Source: Lactiplantibacillus plantarum EGD-AQ4 (GTDB lineage Bacteria > Bacillota > Bacilli > Lactobacillales > Lactobacillaceae). Taken from it: DNA of 54,870 bases. Below are positions 1-8,865 of this stretch, one piece after another. The notes beneath the pieces were generated by a model, which did not search any database, was not told the DNA's origin, and saw only the letters and a list, made by a program, of their open reading frames with translations. Within the stretch, counting starts at the first letter, position 1. The number at the start of each line of letters is the position of its first letter. The stretch covers positions 1 through 54,870 of the forward strand of contig NZ_AVAQ01000014.1 of NCBI RefSeq assembly GCF_000463075.2. Reading direction: 5' to 3'. Both the position numbers and the translations under genes were made by a program.

Positions 1-121
1 CTTAGGACGATACTACAACAGCAAGTTTACGCTAACTCGCACTGTTTCCAGCGGTTTTCAGCTGGCAGTACTTGAACTTGTAAACTGGCATGATTTAATC
101 ATAATTCATGACAAATTAACT
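1..121 (+). repeat. Tail of a dispersed structured element (copy A, cut by the window edge)
   Basis: The first 121 bases match the right-hand tail of the element seen complete at 35743-36630. They share the run around the hairpin CCAGC...GCTGG, the following TTGAACTT, and the flank ending GACAAATTAACT. The arms of this copy, if present, lie outside the window. No ORF runs through it. The rest of the gap to murA2 (122-550) holds nothing I can name; a weak cre-like sequence at about 424-437 has one mismatch in a conserved position. Confidence 0.75.
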
Positions 122-573
122 AGCACACTGCGTAGCATGATGAATACGAGCTGACCGCTTAAATGAAACGGAAACATGTCAGTTGGGACTGGAATCAGTC
201 CTGGTACGGTCATTTGGCGAGTTGTAGGATCGTTACATGTCACCGACCAAAACGATGCTTAATCGGTCCTTACAAGCGATTTTAAGCACCAATACATAGA
301 CAGTCGCAGGGCACTAACGCATTACTGACATAGTCTGTCATAGACTAAATGATGACCTAATGTTAGCGCTCAGGTGCCAATCACAACCTAAATGTGACTT
401 AATTATGTGTCCAAATCATCAATGAAAGCGTTTGAATTAGTTGTTCAGATGATTTTATTGCATAAAAAGATTACAGTTTCCTGATATTGGTTGTATTTTG
501 GGCGGACATTCTTTATTATGGTTAATGATTGTATGATACAGTGTGACACTTATTTAGCGAGGAAAGTTATGTT

Positions 574-1854
574 ATGAAAAAAATGATTATCCATGGCGGA
601 AAACGACTTTCTGGGGAATTAACGATCGGTGGCGCAAAAAATAGTACCGTCGCACTGATTCCTGCTGCGATTCTTGCAGACACTCCGGTCCAATTCGATA
701 CGGTTCCGCACATTTTAGACGTTCACAATTTACGACTGATTTTAGAGTCGATGAACGTCCATTCCACTTTTGAAAACGATGTTCTAACAATTGATCCAAC
801 AAATATTGAAGAATCTGAATTACCAAGTCATGCCATTAAAAGTTTGCGGGCGTCCTACTACTTTATGGGCGCTTTGCTGGGACGGTTCAACCGCGCGACG
901 GTGACCTTCCCAGGTGGTGACAATATCGGGCCACGGCCAATTGACCAGCATATTAAGGGGTTCAAGGCCTTGGGTGCTAATGTTGTGGAAGAAAACGATT
1001 CTGTATTCATCTCGACGGGTACGGAAGGGCTTCACGGCGCGCGCATCTTTTTAGACGTGGTTTCGGTCGGTGCAACCATCAACATTATTTTGGCTGCGGT
1101 CAAAGCACATGGGACGACTACGATTGAAAATGCCGCCAAAGAACCTGAAATTATTGATTTAGCAACCTTCTTGAACAACATGGGTGCCAAGATTCGTGGC
1201 GCTGGTACGGATGTCATTCGGATTGAAGGCGTTCCAGCGTTACATTCGCGGGCGACCCACACGATTATTCCGGACCGCATCGAGACGGGGACGTATTTGT
1301 CACTCGCTGCCTCGATTGGGGACGGTATCTTATTGAAAAATGTGATTCCAGAACATATGGAATCATTTACGGCCAAGTTGGTTGAGATGGGCGTTGATCT
1401 TCAAATCAATGAAGATAGTATTTATGTGCCGCGTGCACAGGATCTAGAACCAATTCGGGTCAAAACGATGACCTATCCGGGCTTTGCCACTGACCTGCAA
1501 CAACCCATTACGCCGCTATTATTACGGGCAAACGGGAGTAGTGTGGTCATTGACACGATTTATCCACAACGGACTCAACACGTCGCCCAATTACGTAAAA
1601 TGGGTGCGGATATTCGTGTTCAGGATAACCTGATCGTTGTCGGACATTCCGCACATTTACAGGGCGCACACGTTGAGGCTGGCGAGATTCGGTCTGGCGC
1701 TGCGCTAATGATTGCTGGTTTGGCCGCAAGTGGCGTTACCGAAATCAGTCGTGCAGACAACATTCTGCGGGGGTATGACCGCGTCATTGATAAGTTGCAT
1801 ACCTTGGGTGCGGATGTTGAAATCGCTGCCGATGAAGAGGTTCCTGAAAAATAA
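574..1854 (+). CDS. murA2: UDP-N-acetylglucosamine 1-carboxyvinyltransferase (MurA2/MurZ type)
   Basis: This is the cytoplasmic enzyme of the first committed step of peptidoglycan synthesis, transferring enolpyruvate from PEP to UDP-GlcNAc. Its 426 residues are full length for the family. Visible are the N-terminal GGAKNS motif with Lys22-Asn23, the R92 region, and the active-site loop FPGGDNIGPRPIDQH. In that loop residue 116 is Asp, where most MurA proteins have the fosfomycin-reactive Cys (Cys115 in E. coli). Family knowledge says a Cys-to-Asp change keeps activity and blocks fosfomycin alkylation, as in mycobacteria and chlamydiae. The position next to rho and rpmE matches the murAB/murZ paralogue of Bacillus. 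The start at 574 has an SD-like GAGGAAAG 7 bases upstream. The neighbour rho starts 24 bases downstream, so co-transcription is likely. Confidence 0.95.
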   Translation: MKKMIIHGGKRLSGELTIGGAKNSTVALIPAAILADTPVQFDTVPHILDVHNLRLILESMNVHSTFENDVLTIDPTNIEESELPSHAIKSLRASYYFMGALLGRFNRATVTFPGGDNIGPRPIDQHIKGFKALGANVVEENDSVFISTGTEGLHGARIFLDVVSVGATINIILAAVKAHGTTTIENAAKEPEIIDLATFLNNMGAKIRGAGTDVIRIEGVPALHSRATHTIIPDRIETGTYLSLAASIGDGILLKNVIPEHMESFTAKLVEMGVDLQINEDSIYVPRAQDLEPIRVKTMTYPGFATDLQQPITPLLLRANGSSVVIDTIYPQRTQHVAQLRKMGADIRVQDNLIVVGHSAHLQGAHVEAGEIRSGAALMIAGLAASGVTEISRADNILRGYDRVIDKLHTLGADVEIAADEEVPEK

Positions 1855-1877
1855 CGATAGTCAGCTAAGAAAGAACA

Positions 1878-3176
1878 GTGGTTATGGAAAAAATTTTAAC
1901 AATGCACGATCTCGAGCAAATGACGTTAAAAGAAATTTATAACTATGCCCGTGAATACAAAATTTCTTATTATTCGCAGATGAATAAGAAGGAACTCTCA
2001 CTAGCCGTTCTCCGTGAGCAGGACAAAAAGCGCGGATTTGTGCAGATGGAAGGCGTCTTGGAAATTATCAGCCAAGAGGGCTATGGCTTTTTGCGGCCAA
2101 TTAACTACGGGCCATCGCAGGAAGATATCTATATTTCCCAATCACAAATCCATCGTTTTGGCCTGCGTAATGGGGACTATGTGGCTGGTCAAGCCCGGCC
2201 ACCGCGTCCTAATGAACGTTATTATGGGTTGATGCGAGTGGGAAGTGTGAATGGTAAGGATCCAAATGAGGCCAAGCAACGGCCTCATTTTCCGGCTTTA
2301 ACACCCCTTTATCCAGAGACGCAAATCAAATTATCGACAACCGCGTCCGTACTGGCAACACGGTTGATTGATACCTTTGTGCCGATTGGCTTTGGCCAAC
2401 GGGGCTTGATCGTTGCACCGCCTAAAGCGGGGAAGACGACGCTATTGAAGAATATTGCCAATGGTATCGTGGCCAATTATCCCGACGCCAAGTTGATCAT
2501 GTTGCTGATTGATGAGCGGCCCGAAGAAGTGACCGATTTGGAACGGTCGATTAAAGGCGAGGTCGTCAGTTCGACCTTTGACCAACAGCCGCAAAATCAC
2601 GTCCGGGTCGCAGAACTTGTCCTAGAACGAGCACGCCGGCTAGTTGAGGATAAGCAGGATGTGATTATCCTGCTTGATTCGATTACGCGGCTGACGCGGG
2701 CCTATAACCTGGTCATTCCGTCGAGTGGGCGGACCTTATCGGGTGGGGTCGATCCCACGGCGTTCTATAAACCGAAACGTTTCTTTGGCTCTGCGCGTAA
2801 CATTGAAGAGGGCGGTAGCCTCACGATTTTAGGGACTGCCTTGGTCGATACCGGCAGTCGGATGGACGATATGATTTACGAAGAATTCAAAGGAACCGGG
2901 AACTCAGAATTACAACTATCCCGTGAACTCGCTGAACGGCGGGTCTTCCCAGCACTAGACTTGAAACAATCTAGCACCCGGAAGGAAGAATTGCTCGTGA
3001 GTCGGAAAAATTTGGAACCAGTCTGGCAGATTCGGCGTTCAATGACCGGCAATGCGCTTGAATACACCGAACAACTCTTACAATTTTTAAAGAATACGAA
3101 GATGAATACCGAATTTTTACGCGATTTATCGGGCTTGAAATTCACGGGGCAGTCAACCCGGCGGCCACGGCGCTAG
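1878..3176 (+). CDS. rho: Transcription termination factor Rho
   Basis: Rho is a hexameric RNA-dependent ATPase/helicase that ends transcription. The N-terminal helical domain (about 1-50) is followed by the cold-shock-like RNA-binding domain (about 53-130, GYGFLRP). The ATPase core carries Walker A APPKAGKT (about 180-187), Walker B VIILLDS (about 262-268) and the [11 protein letters not shown] loop. The 432-residue length is typical. The frame opens with GTG at 1878, but an in-frame ATG at 1884 (MEKIL...) is equally possible. Neither has a strong SD, which fits translation coupled to murA2 just upstream. rpmE2 follows, as in Bacillus. Confidence 0.96.
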   Translation: MVMEKILTMHDLEQMTLKEIYNYAREYKISYYSQMNKKELSLAVLREQDKKRGFVQMEGVLEIISQEGYGFLRPINYGPSQEDIYISQSQIHRFGLRNGDYVAGQARPPRPNERYYGLMRVGSVNGKDPNEAKQRPHFPALTPLYPETQIKLSTTASVLATRLIDTFVPIGFGQRGLIVAPPKAGKTTLLKNIANGIVANYPDAKLIMLLIDERPEEVTDLERSIKGEVVSSTFDQQPQNHVRVAELVLERARRLVEDKQDVIILLDSITRLTRAYNLVIPSSGRTLSGGVDPTAFYKPKRFFGSARNIEEGGSLTILGTALVDTGSRMDDMIYEEFKGTGNSELQLSRELAERRVFPALDLKQSSTRKEELLVSRKNLEPVWQIRRSMTGNALEYTEQLLQFLKNTKMNTEFLRDLSGLKFTGQSTRRPRR

Positions 3177-3193
3177 TCCCCTGGTTTTAGAGG

Positions 3194-3222
3194 TTGACGG
3201 GGCCTAGTCATTCGTGATAACA
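3194..3222 (+). promoter_or_regulatory. Candidate promoter for rpmE2
   Basis: TTGACG (3194-3199) is followed after 16-17 bases by GATAAC/ATAACA, about 75 bases before the rpmE2 start. The -35 is near consensus and the -10 is only fair. A second -10-like TATGAT at 3243 lacks a good -35. Confidence 0.45.
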
Positions 3223-3293
3223 TGTTTATCGTTGGTTAAAACTATGATAATCTCTGTTTCAGCAAATGATTCAGGGCAAAGGAGCGAAATACA

Positions 3294-3539
3294 ATGCAAA
3301 AAGGAATTCATCCAGATTACCACTTAGTTGTGTTCCAAGACTCAACTACTGGTTTTAAGTTCATCTCTGGTTCAACAGCAACTTCAGCAGAAACTGTTGA
3401 ATGGGAAGATGGCAACACTTACCCATTGATCCGTGTTGAAATTACTTCAGATTCACATCCATTCTACACTGGTAAGCAAAAGTTTACCAAGGCCGATGGT
3501 GCGGTCGATCGTTTCAACAAGAAATACGGTCTCAAATAA
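3294..3539 (+). CDS. rpmE2: 50S ribosomal protein L31 type B
   Basis: This 81-residue ribosomal protein starts [10 protein letters not shown] and carries the type B core ([28 protein letters not shown]). It has no cysteines, so it is the zinc-independent form (C-minus paralogue) of L31, part of the large-subunit central protuberance. GGAGCG lies 10 bases before the ATG. A UUCG-loop terminator follows immediately, so it ends the murA2-rho-rpmE2 unit or forms its own transcript. Confidence 0.96.
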   Translation: MQKGIHPDYHLVVFQDSTTGFKFISGSTATSAETVEWEDGNTYPLIRVEITSDSHPFYTGKQKFTKADGAVDRFNKKYGLK

Positions 3540-3553
3540 GCAAACAATTAATT

Positions 3554-3587
3554 GGCGTTCTGACTTCGGTTGGGGCGTCTTTTTTTA
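3554..3587 (+). terminator. Rho-independent terminator after rpmE2
   Basis: An 11-bp stem (GGCGTTCTGAC / GTTGGGGCGTC, including G-U pairs) closes on a TTCG tetraloop and is followed by a run of seven T. Confidence 0.9.
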
Positions 3588-3655
3588 TTGTCTGAGATGG
3601 TGGTTGAATAATGGATGGACGGTTACGTTCAATCCAGATTTGAACGCAACAAATA

Positions 3656-3695
3656 AATAACCCGCCCAAGTTCTCACGAACTCGGACGGGTTATT
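3656..3695 (-). terminator. Terminator of the minus-strand gene at 3717-4853
   Basis: AATAACCCGCCCAAGTTC pairs with GAACTCGGACGGGTTATT around a TCAC loop. Read on the minus strand it is followed by TTATTTATTTG. It sits between two convergent genes and may work both ways. Confidence 0.8.
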
Positions 3696-3716
3696 TCAGA
3701 TTAATCAAGCATCAAT

Positions 3717-4853
3717 TTAGTACCGCATGATGGCGAGGGCGGCGGTTTCGACGGGCATCCGGTCAGCTGGGATGATGCGAATCTGGCCATTCATTGCCAT
3801 CACCACATCGACGAGGTCATCGATTAGATTATCGGGTGCGGCGACGGGATCGGGTTGTTCAACTGTAGTCGTTGGCAGGCTACCGGCGACGTTTGCGTCA
3901 GCTGCAACGATCAAGGTGTCGATGCGACCGCTGAGTGCGGGCTTGATCATGTTGAAGGGGTCGTCAATGGCAAGCTGCCGTGATTGGGCCTGGTCGTAGC
4001 GCTCCATCATGATGTCAGCGAGCTGCGTATGCCACTTCGTCTGAACCGGTTCAGTGGCCGTTTGCATGGCACCTAACGTTAAGTTGCTTGGTGATTTGTC
4101 AATCATCAAGTGTTGAGACAAGTACGGGTTTTTGTTGATTGCCCGAAAGACAGCTTGATTATGCGGCAAGCCCATCAAAATCAACGGGCGTTGTGTCCGC
4201 TGTGAATAAGTTTGGACGTAGGTAGCGACATGTTGGTAATAGTTGCGCTGATCAATATCGCGTTCTTCGGCTTTGGCATTGTGGCCGTGATAGTTAGCGC
4301 CATGGACCGGACTTGCGTTGAAGTTCAGGTCACCGCCGCGTTTTTCAGTCCCCAGTGCTTCTGTCAAAGTCCGGGGGGCGTCCGCGGGCAGCTCGATTTC
4401 AATGAAGCGACCGTCACGTTGCGCATAGAGTGCCATGCTGTCTTCGTTAAGCGCTAACAAATCAAAATCGAATTGATGTTGACGGTCGGCGAGCACCGGA
4501 CGAATCGCAGGCATGCTATTGACGATGACTTGATTTTCGGTTGGATATTGCAGGTCAAAGACGTGTAAGTCCCGGCCGTTGGTAATAATCCCCGTTTGCG
4601 GCCCCGTATGTTGAAGCCAAAAGGCGTTATCATCGATCAGTTGAGTCAATTGTTGCTGATAAGGCGTAAAGTCTGTCTTGGGAAAGTGGTGGGCCATCTG
4701 GGTTTCAGCGTCGTTAATTAATTGTTTGAATTGTAAGCGGCGGCGGTTCAGGTCGTTCATGACAACGGCCGTATTGCCATAGATTGCAATGAAGGGGCCG
4801 TCATCGCGTTGCCGCATCAGTTGAGTGAGATCGTTTTTAACCATCGTTTCCAT
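3717..4853 (-). CDS. Probable bacterial eRF1-like (baeRF family) protein
   Basis: This is a 378-residue soluble protein with no signal peptide or membrane segment. The region about 170-215 (GGDLNFNASPVHG, YHGHNAKAEERD, NYYQHVATYV) followed by a fold with PLILMGLPHN and a C-terminal DTLIVAADANVAG segment resembles bacterial homologues of archaeal/eukaryotic release factor 1 (baeRF families). Those are predicted, mostly not shown, to act on ribosomes. I see no GGQ tripeptide, so classical peptide release is not supported. The assignment rests on remembered motif pattern only; the safe label is a conserved hypothetical protein. It is monocistronic, convergent with rpmE2 and divergent from srtA. 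The start at 4853 has AGG about 9 bases upstream; a second ATG lies three codons further in. Confidence 0.6.
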   Translation of the reverse strand: METMVKNDLTQLMRQRDDGPFIAIYGNTAVVMNDLNRRRLQFKQLINDAETQMAHHFPKTDFTPYQQQLTQLIDDNAFWLQHTGPQTGIITNGRDLHVFDLQYPTENQVIVNSMPAIRPVLADRQHQFDFDLLALNEDSMALYAQRDGRFIEIELPADAPRTLTEALGTEKRGGDLNFNASPVHGANYHGHNAKAEERDIDQRNYYQHVATYVQTYSQRTQRPLILMGLPHNQAVFRAINKNPYLSQHLMIDKSPSNLTLGAMQTATEPVQTKWHTQLADIMMERYDQAQSRQLAIDDPFNMIKPALSGRIDTLIVAADANVAGSLPTTTVEQPDPVAAPDNLIDDLVDVVMAMNGQIRIIPADRMPVETAALAIMRY

Positions 4854-5255
4854 AGGTCCAACCTGCTTTCTGTATTTGATAAGCCTAGCATACCAAGGAT
4901 TCGATTATTAACGCAAATATTATGATTATAATAAGTTGAAACGTGGGATTGGGTGGCTCATGTTGCGTGTCAGCTGACGGTTGGTCAACCGGTGTACAAC
5001 TACTTGCGATGAAGGCGATTGGTACACTGAAGCGATTGCCGTTCGGCTGATTTCGGGCAAACAATCGGTCGCTCGTGGCGCCGGTCGTACGGTGCTGATT
5101 TAAGCGCAGTTGTAGCCACGCCGTTTAGCCATGCGACCTAGGTGCAGGCGTAATTCCGCTTAAGTTGACACAACTTAACGAATTCGGGGCTTTATTCTGT
5201 GCGGTAATTAAGGTATATTTACCCTAAGGCCTTTGATAAAGGGCGTAAACAAATT
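4854..5255. other. Intergenic region upstream of srtA with no recognised gene
   Basis: About 400 bases lie between two divergent genes. I see no ORF with a convincing ribosome-binding site, no terminator, and no copy of the dispersed element. A TTGACA at 5165-5170 is a possible -35 for srtA but has no good -10 at the right distance; TATATT at 5213-5218 is the best -10-like sequence. Confidence 0.5.
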
Positions 5256-5269
5256 AGGAGGCGGGATTA

Positions 5270-5974
5270 ATGAAGTCCAAGCAACATCCCGGGTTAAAGT
5301 GGTTAGGTCGGGGCGTCTTTGTCCTGCTAGTGTTAGTGTCGTTGGCGCTGATTTTTAATGAGCAAATCAAGAGTTGGTTGGTCAGTTCATATTCACCAAC
5401 GGTCACGACCAAAACGGTCAAACAGAATGCCAAGAAAAAGAGTGATTTCAACTTTTCAAAAGTTAAATCGTTGGACTTTCAAACGGTCGCGAAAGCCCGC
5501 ATGAATAAGAACGCCATCCACGTGATTGGCTCGATTGCGATTCCGTCCATTGATTTATACTTACCGATTGGAAATGGGGTCAGCAACGAAACGCTCGCCT
5601 TAGCTGCGGGAACGATGAAGGCTGATCAGAAGATGGGGCAGGGGAACTATGCCCTGGCTGGTCACCATATGATCAAGCACGGCGCCCTATTTAGCCCGCT
5701 CTATTACAAGAGTAAGGTCGGTCAAATGATTTATGTCAGTGATGCAAAGAAAATTTACGCTTACAAGACGAGTCAACGGACCTTCATTAAGGCGACGGAT
5801 GTTCAAGTCATCGATGACGTGCCCGGCAAGAAGCTGATCACGTTGATTACGTGTGACAAGACCGGGGCGGGCCGACTGATGATTCGCGGGACGTATGTCC
5901 AAAAATGGTCGTTCAAGTCGGCACCAGCTAAGGTTCAGAAGGCTTTTACAAGTCATTTTAACAACAAATATTAA
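5270..5974 (+). CDS. srtA: Class A sortase (housekeeping)
   Basis: This membrane-anchored transpeptidase cleaves LPXTG-type sorting signals and joins surface proteins to the cell wall. Residues 13-30 form one N-terminal membrane anchor, followed by a Lys/Ser-rich linker. The catalytic beta-barrel carries His132 (LAGHHM), Cys195 (LITCDKTG) and Arg202 (GRLMIRG). The 234-residue length is typical of class A. The start is set by a perfect AGGAGG at 5256-5261, 8 bases before the ATG. It stands alone; lemA follows after about 100 bases with its own -10-like sequence. Confidence 0.95.
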   Translation: MKSKQHPGLKWLGRGVFVLLVLVSLALIFNEQIKSWLVSSYSPTVTTKTVKQNAKKKSDFNFSKVKSLDFQTVAKARMNKNAIHVIGSIAIPSIDLYLPIGNGVSNETLALAAGTMKADQKMGQGNYALAGHHMIKHGALFSPLYYKSKVGQMIYVSDAKKIYAYKTSQRTFIKATDVQVIDDVPGKKLITLITCDKTGAGRLMIRGTYVQKWSFKSAPAKVQKAFTSHFNNKY

Positions 5975-5992
5975 CAATTATTACAATTTAAG

Positions 5993-6004
5993 GGTATCGA
6001 TACC
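5993..6004. promoter_or_regulatory. 12-bp perfect palindrome upstream of lemA
   Basis: GGTATCGATACC lies about 20 bases upstream of a TACAAT (6024-6029) that could be the lemA -10. The placement would suit an operator, but no regulator is indicated. Confidence 0.35.
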
Positions 6005-6081
6005 GTCCGAGTGAATTTCACGGTACAATATAACTTAAGTTAATCTGTTTCAGGTTGATCTAATTTAGAGGGGGTCTATTG

Positions 6082-6642
6082 ATGGTTGGTTTAATTATCG
6101 TGGCGGTCATTTTAGTCTTGATCGCAATCTACGTGGTTATTTATAACGGCTTAGTCAAGTCGCGGATGTATACGCAGGAAGCCTGGAGTCAAATCGACGT
6201 GCAACTCAAACGGCGGACGGATTTGATTCCTAACCTGGTCAATACGGTCAAGGGCTATGCCAAGCATGAAAAGAGCACTTTGGCTGAGGTCATTTCGTTA
6301 CGGAACCAATTAACGCAAGTTCCAAGTGGTGATCACCAACAGGCCATGGCAGTTTCGGATCAATTAACGAATTCGTTGAAGAGTATCTTTGCTTTAGCTG
6401 AAAGTTATCCTGATTTGAAAGCGAACCAAGAATTTGGCAAGCTGATGGAAGAGTTAACGAATACTGAAAATAAGATTGCGTATTCACGGCAATTATTTAA
6501 TTCGAGTGCGGCTAGTTATAACATGAAGTTACAACAATTCCCATCTAATATCATTGCGGGAATCCATCACTTTAAGGACGTTGAATTCTTAACGGTCCCT
6601 GAAGCTGAAAAAGCAGCACCAACCGTTTCATTTGAAGATTAG
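6082..6642 (+). CDS. lemA: LemA family membrane protein
   Basis: This 186-residue protein has one N-terminal membrane segment (about 3-25) followed by the conserved LemA helical body ([27 protein letters not shown] and [10 protein letters not shown]). LemA proteins have a helical fold; their biochemical role is not settled, but they very often lie next to the HtpX protease, as here. The ATG at 6082 is chosen over the TTG at 6079 because AGAGGGGG ends 7 bases upstream. The stop is 11 bases from htpX, so the two form an operon. Confidence 0.93.
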   Translation: MVGLIIVAVILVLIAIYVVIYNGLVKSRMYTQEAWSQIDVQLKRRTDLIPNLVNTVKGYAKHEKSTLAEVISLRNQLTQVPSGDHQQAMAVSDQLTNSLKSIFALAESYPDLKANQEFGKLMEELTNTENKIAYSRQLFNSSAASYNMKLQQFPSNIIAGIHHFKDVEFLTVPEAEKAAPTVSFED

Positions 6643-6653
6643 AGGTTACGCCC

Positions 6654-7553
6654 ATGTTATTTGAGCAAATTGCCCGCAACAAGCGGCACACGGTATACGT
6701 GATGGCCGCTTTTGTCGTTTTACTGGCCGTCATCGGCCTCGCGGTGGGCTATGTCTTTTTCAATAGTTCGCTGGCTGGACTGATCATTGCCATGATTGCG
6801 GCCGGCTTTTATATGTTACTCATGATTAGTCAGTCGACGGACATCGTTATGAATATGAACCATGCGCGTGAGCTACATCATGCGGATGATGATCCTGAGT
6901 TGTGGCACATCGTCGAAGACATGGCACTAGTGGCTAAAGTACCGATGCCACGCGTATTTATCATTGACGATGAGAGCCCCAATGCGTTTGCGACCGGCAA
7001 TAATCCGGAACACGCTGCGGTCGCGGTCACTACTGGGATTCAGGCGCGGTTGAATCGTGAAGAGATGGAAGGCGTGATTGGCCACGAGATGAGTCACGTG
7101 CGTAATTACGACATCCGCTTACAGACGATTGCACTGGCCTTAACGGCGGCCATTAGCCTGTTAGTCAACTGGGGCATGAATGCCTTTTGGTGGGGCGGTG
7201 GACGGCGTAGTCGTGATAATGATCGTGATAGTAACGGCGCCCAAGCCCTATTGATGGTGCTTGCCGTGGTCGTCATCATTCTGGCTCCGTTAGCCGCTAG
7301 TCTGGTGCAGATGGCTTTGTCGCGGAACCGTGAATACTTAGCGGACGCGGGTAGTGTCGAACTCACGCGAAATCCGCTGGGCCTGATCAATGCGTTAGAA
7401 AAGATCGACGACAGTCAGCCGATGCAACAGGCAGATCCTAGCAGTGCCGCGTTGTATATCTCTGATCCGTTCAAGGCTAAGAAATCGTGGACGCACCTCT
7501 TTGAGACGCACCCACCGATGGCTGACCGAATCGCTCGTCTAAAAAATATGTAA
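6654..7553 (+). CDS. htpX: HtpX-like membrane zinc metalloprotease
   Basis: This is an M48-family membrane protease for quality control of membrane proteins. Two N-terminal membrane segments (about 15-35 and 41-60) are followed by the zinc site HEMSH (His144, Glu145, His148), with Glu227 in NREYLAD as the likely third ligand. Two further hydrophobic segments lie at about 157-175 and 199-220, and a [11 protein letters not shown] ending is typical. The 299-residue length is normal. AGAGGT precedes the ATG. It is translated with lemA. Confidence 0.95.
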   Translation: MLFEQIARNKRHTVYVMAAFVVLLAVIGLAVGYVFFNSSLAGLIIAMIAAGFYMLLMISQSTDIVMNMNHARELHHADDDPELWHIVEDMALVAKVPMPRVFIIDDESPNAFATGNNPEHAAVAVTTGIQARLNREEMEGVIGHEMSHVRNYDIRLQTIALALTAAISLLVNWGMNAFWWGGGRRSRDNDRDSNGAQALLMVLAVVVIILAPLAASLVQMALSRNREYLADAGSVELTRNPLGLINALEKIDDSQPMQQADPSSAALYISDPFKAKKSWTHLFETHPPMADRIARLKNM

Positions 7554-7613
7554 TAAAAAAATGCGCTGAGGTTAATAACGGCTTATAATAAAACTAAATA
7601 GAAAGTTGAAAGA

Positions 7614-8402
7614 GTGAGACGGTTGCAACGCAAATATATTTACGCCAATTTGGAAAAACTGGATAATCTTGTCTTTGCCTATGGAATCGACCAGAGCGAT
7701 TTTGTGCACGGCATTAAGCGGCTCCCAGCGAACTTGGTTTCGTTAGTGGGCGTTGATGACAACGAACATGCGGTCAATGCCCATACCGGATTGAACGTCA
7801 TTAATGATGAAAATGAAATTCGGCGTTATATGCTCCAAAGTCACTCGTTACCCGTTAAGTGGCTGGATTATGATGAGGTCGGTGACTTAGACTTTCTAAC
7901 GGCCACCGAGATTGCCGAATTGCTCTATTTAGGCCACATGGATCGGCCAATCCGGTCGCCATTTAATTATAAGTTGCGCAATCGCTATGTCTTTTTGGAA
8001 CAGCGCAACGGTGGTATCAAGCTATACTTCTATTATATTTCGGCGTTCAGCCATATTTTGAGTGCCGCAATTGTTCGTCATACGTTGGCTGCTTATCGGG
8101 GCCGGCGGATGTTCATGCGCTCGCTCAGCGTGCCGCGAGTTCCCGAAGCGATTTTAAAGCAGTTAGTCGCGCTGATGCCAGACGGGCTGTTCATTTATTT
8201 TGACCAGTCGATGGTTCGTCAACGCCAACTGTTAGTCCCTGTGCATACGGAGACGACGGACAATGAGATCGAAGTCTTTGACCCAGCGCGGGGCGGCGAG
8301 AATCGGCGGACCCATAACGTGGCCACACTCAAGTTCAACTTGAATTCTGGCACCTGGGCGCTACAAGTTCATGATGAGACGGCCTTTGAACCACATTTAT
8401 AG
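7614..8402 (+). CDS. Conserved hypothetical protein, function not recognised
   Basis: This 262-residue soluble protein has no signal peptide or clear membrane helix. The composition is ordinary and codon use matches its neighbours, so it looks like a real gene. I recognise no catalytic motif. Segments that may help a search are FAYGIDQSDFVHGIKRLP near residue 22, EIAELLYLGHMDRPIRSPF near 100 and DGLFIYFDQSMVRQR near 190. The frame opens with GTG at 7614; a TTG at 7623 in the same frame is an alternative, and neither has a strong SD. It lies 60 bases after htpX, possibly on the same transcript. Confidence 0.75.
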   Translation: MRRLQRKYIYANLEKLDNLVFAYGIDQSDFVHGIKRLPANLVSLVGVDDNEHAVNAHTGLNVINDENEIRRYMLQSHSLPVKWLDYDEVGDLDFLTATEIAELLYLGHMDRPIRSPFNYKLRNRYVFLEQRNGGIKLYFYYISAFSHILSAAIVRHTLAAYRGRRMFMRSLSVPRVPEAILKQLVALMPDGLFIYFDQSMVRQRQLLVPVHTETTDNEIEVFDPARGGENRRTHNVATLKFNLNSGTWALQVHDETAFEPHL

Positions 8403-8440
8403 TGGTCAGTTGATGGGGCGCTGGTTATGAAGGTTGGTCA

Positions 8441-8545
8441 GTGCGAGTTCAAGGGATACTAGCCGGCGTACTGCTAGTAACACCGGTGGCTATCGAGCGG
8501 ATGCGGAACAACGGCTATTTCGTCCGTCAGCGGGTCGACCACTAG
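8441..8545 (+). CDS. Possible 34-residue single-pass membrane peptide
   Basis: GTG at 8441 opens a frame encoding VRVQGILAGVLLVTPVAI followed by a basic tail (ERMRNN, VRQRVDH). One hydrophobic segment plus a positive C-terminus is what small membrane peptides look like. GAAGG lies about 7 bases upstream. With no homologue at hand and only 34 codons, chance cannot be excluded. It sits between the hypothetical gene and its downstream terminator. Confidence 0.28.
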   Translation: MRVQGILAGVLLVTPVAIERMRNNGYFVRQRVDH

Positions 8546-8657
8546 CGACCACGCATACGCTATCGTGGCAACCAGTAGTCAGCTACAGTCCAGGCAGCTC
8601 GTCTGGATGCTCGCTGATTAAAATAGTAATATGATTCAATTAAAAAGCTGATTATGA

Positions 8658-8688
8658 ACGCCCTGCTAATCTTAGCGGGCGTTTTTGG
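8658..8688 (+). terminator. Rho-independent terminator
   Basis: ACGCCCTGCTA pairs with TAGCGGGCGT around a short AT-rich loop and is followed by five T. It closes the lemA-htpX-hypothetical region ahead of murF. Confidence 0.85.
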
Positions 8689-8865
8689 GCTAGACGCTCA
8701 AACCGAATTGTCGCCTAATTCGGCCTGACCGTAGAGTACCCGTAGTCAAAGTGGTATAATTTTATTGCGCGTAGCTTGAATTGGGGCTACGATTCGAGCA
8801 AGTGGAACCTTAGTCAGAAGTTGGTGGCCGAACGGTGGTCACCATGAATGGAGAGTTTAATCGAT

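Noticed and set aside
424-437. cre-like catabolite repression site before murA2
   Set aside because: TGAAAGCGTTTGAA misses a conserved C, and a cell-wall synthesis gene is an unlikely target.
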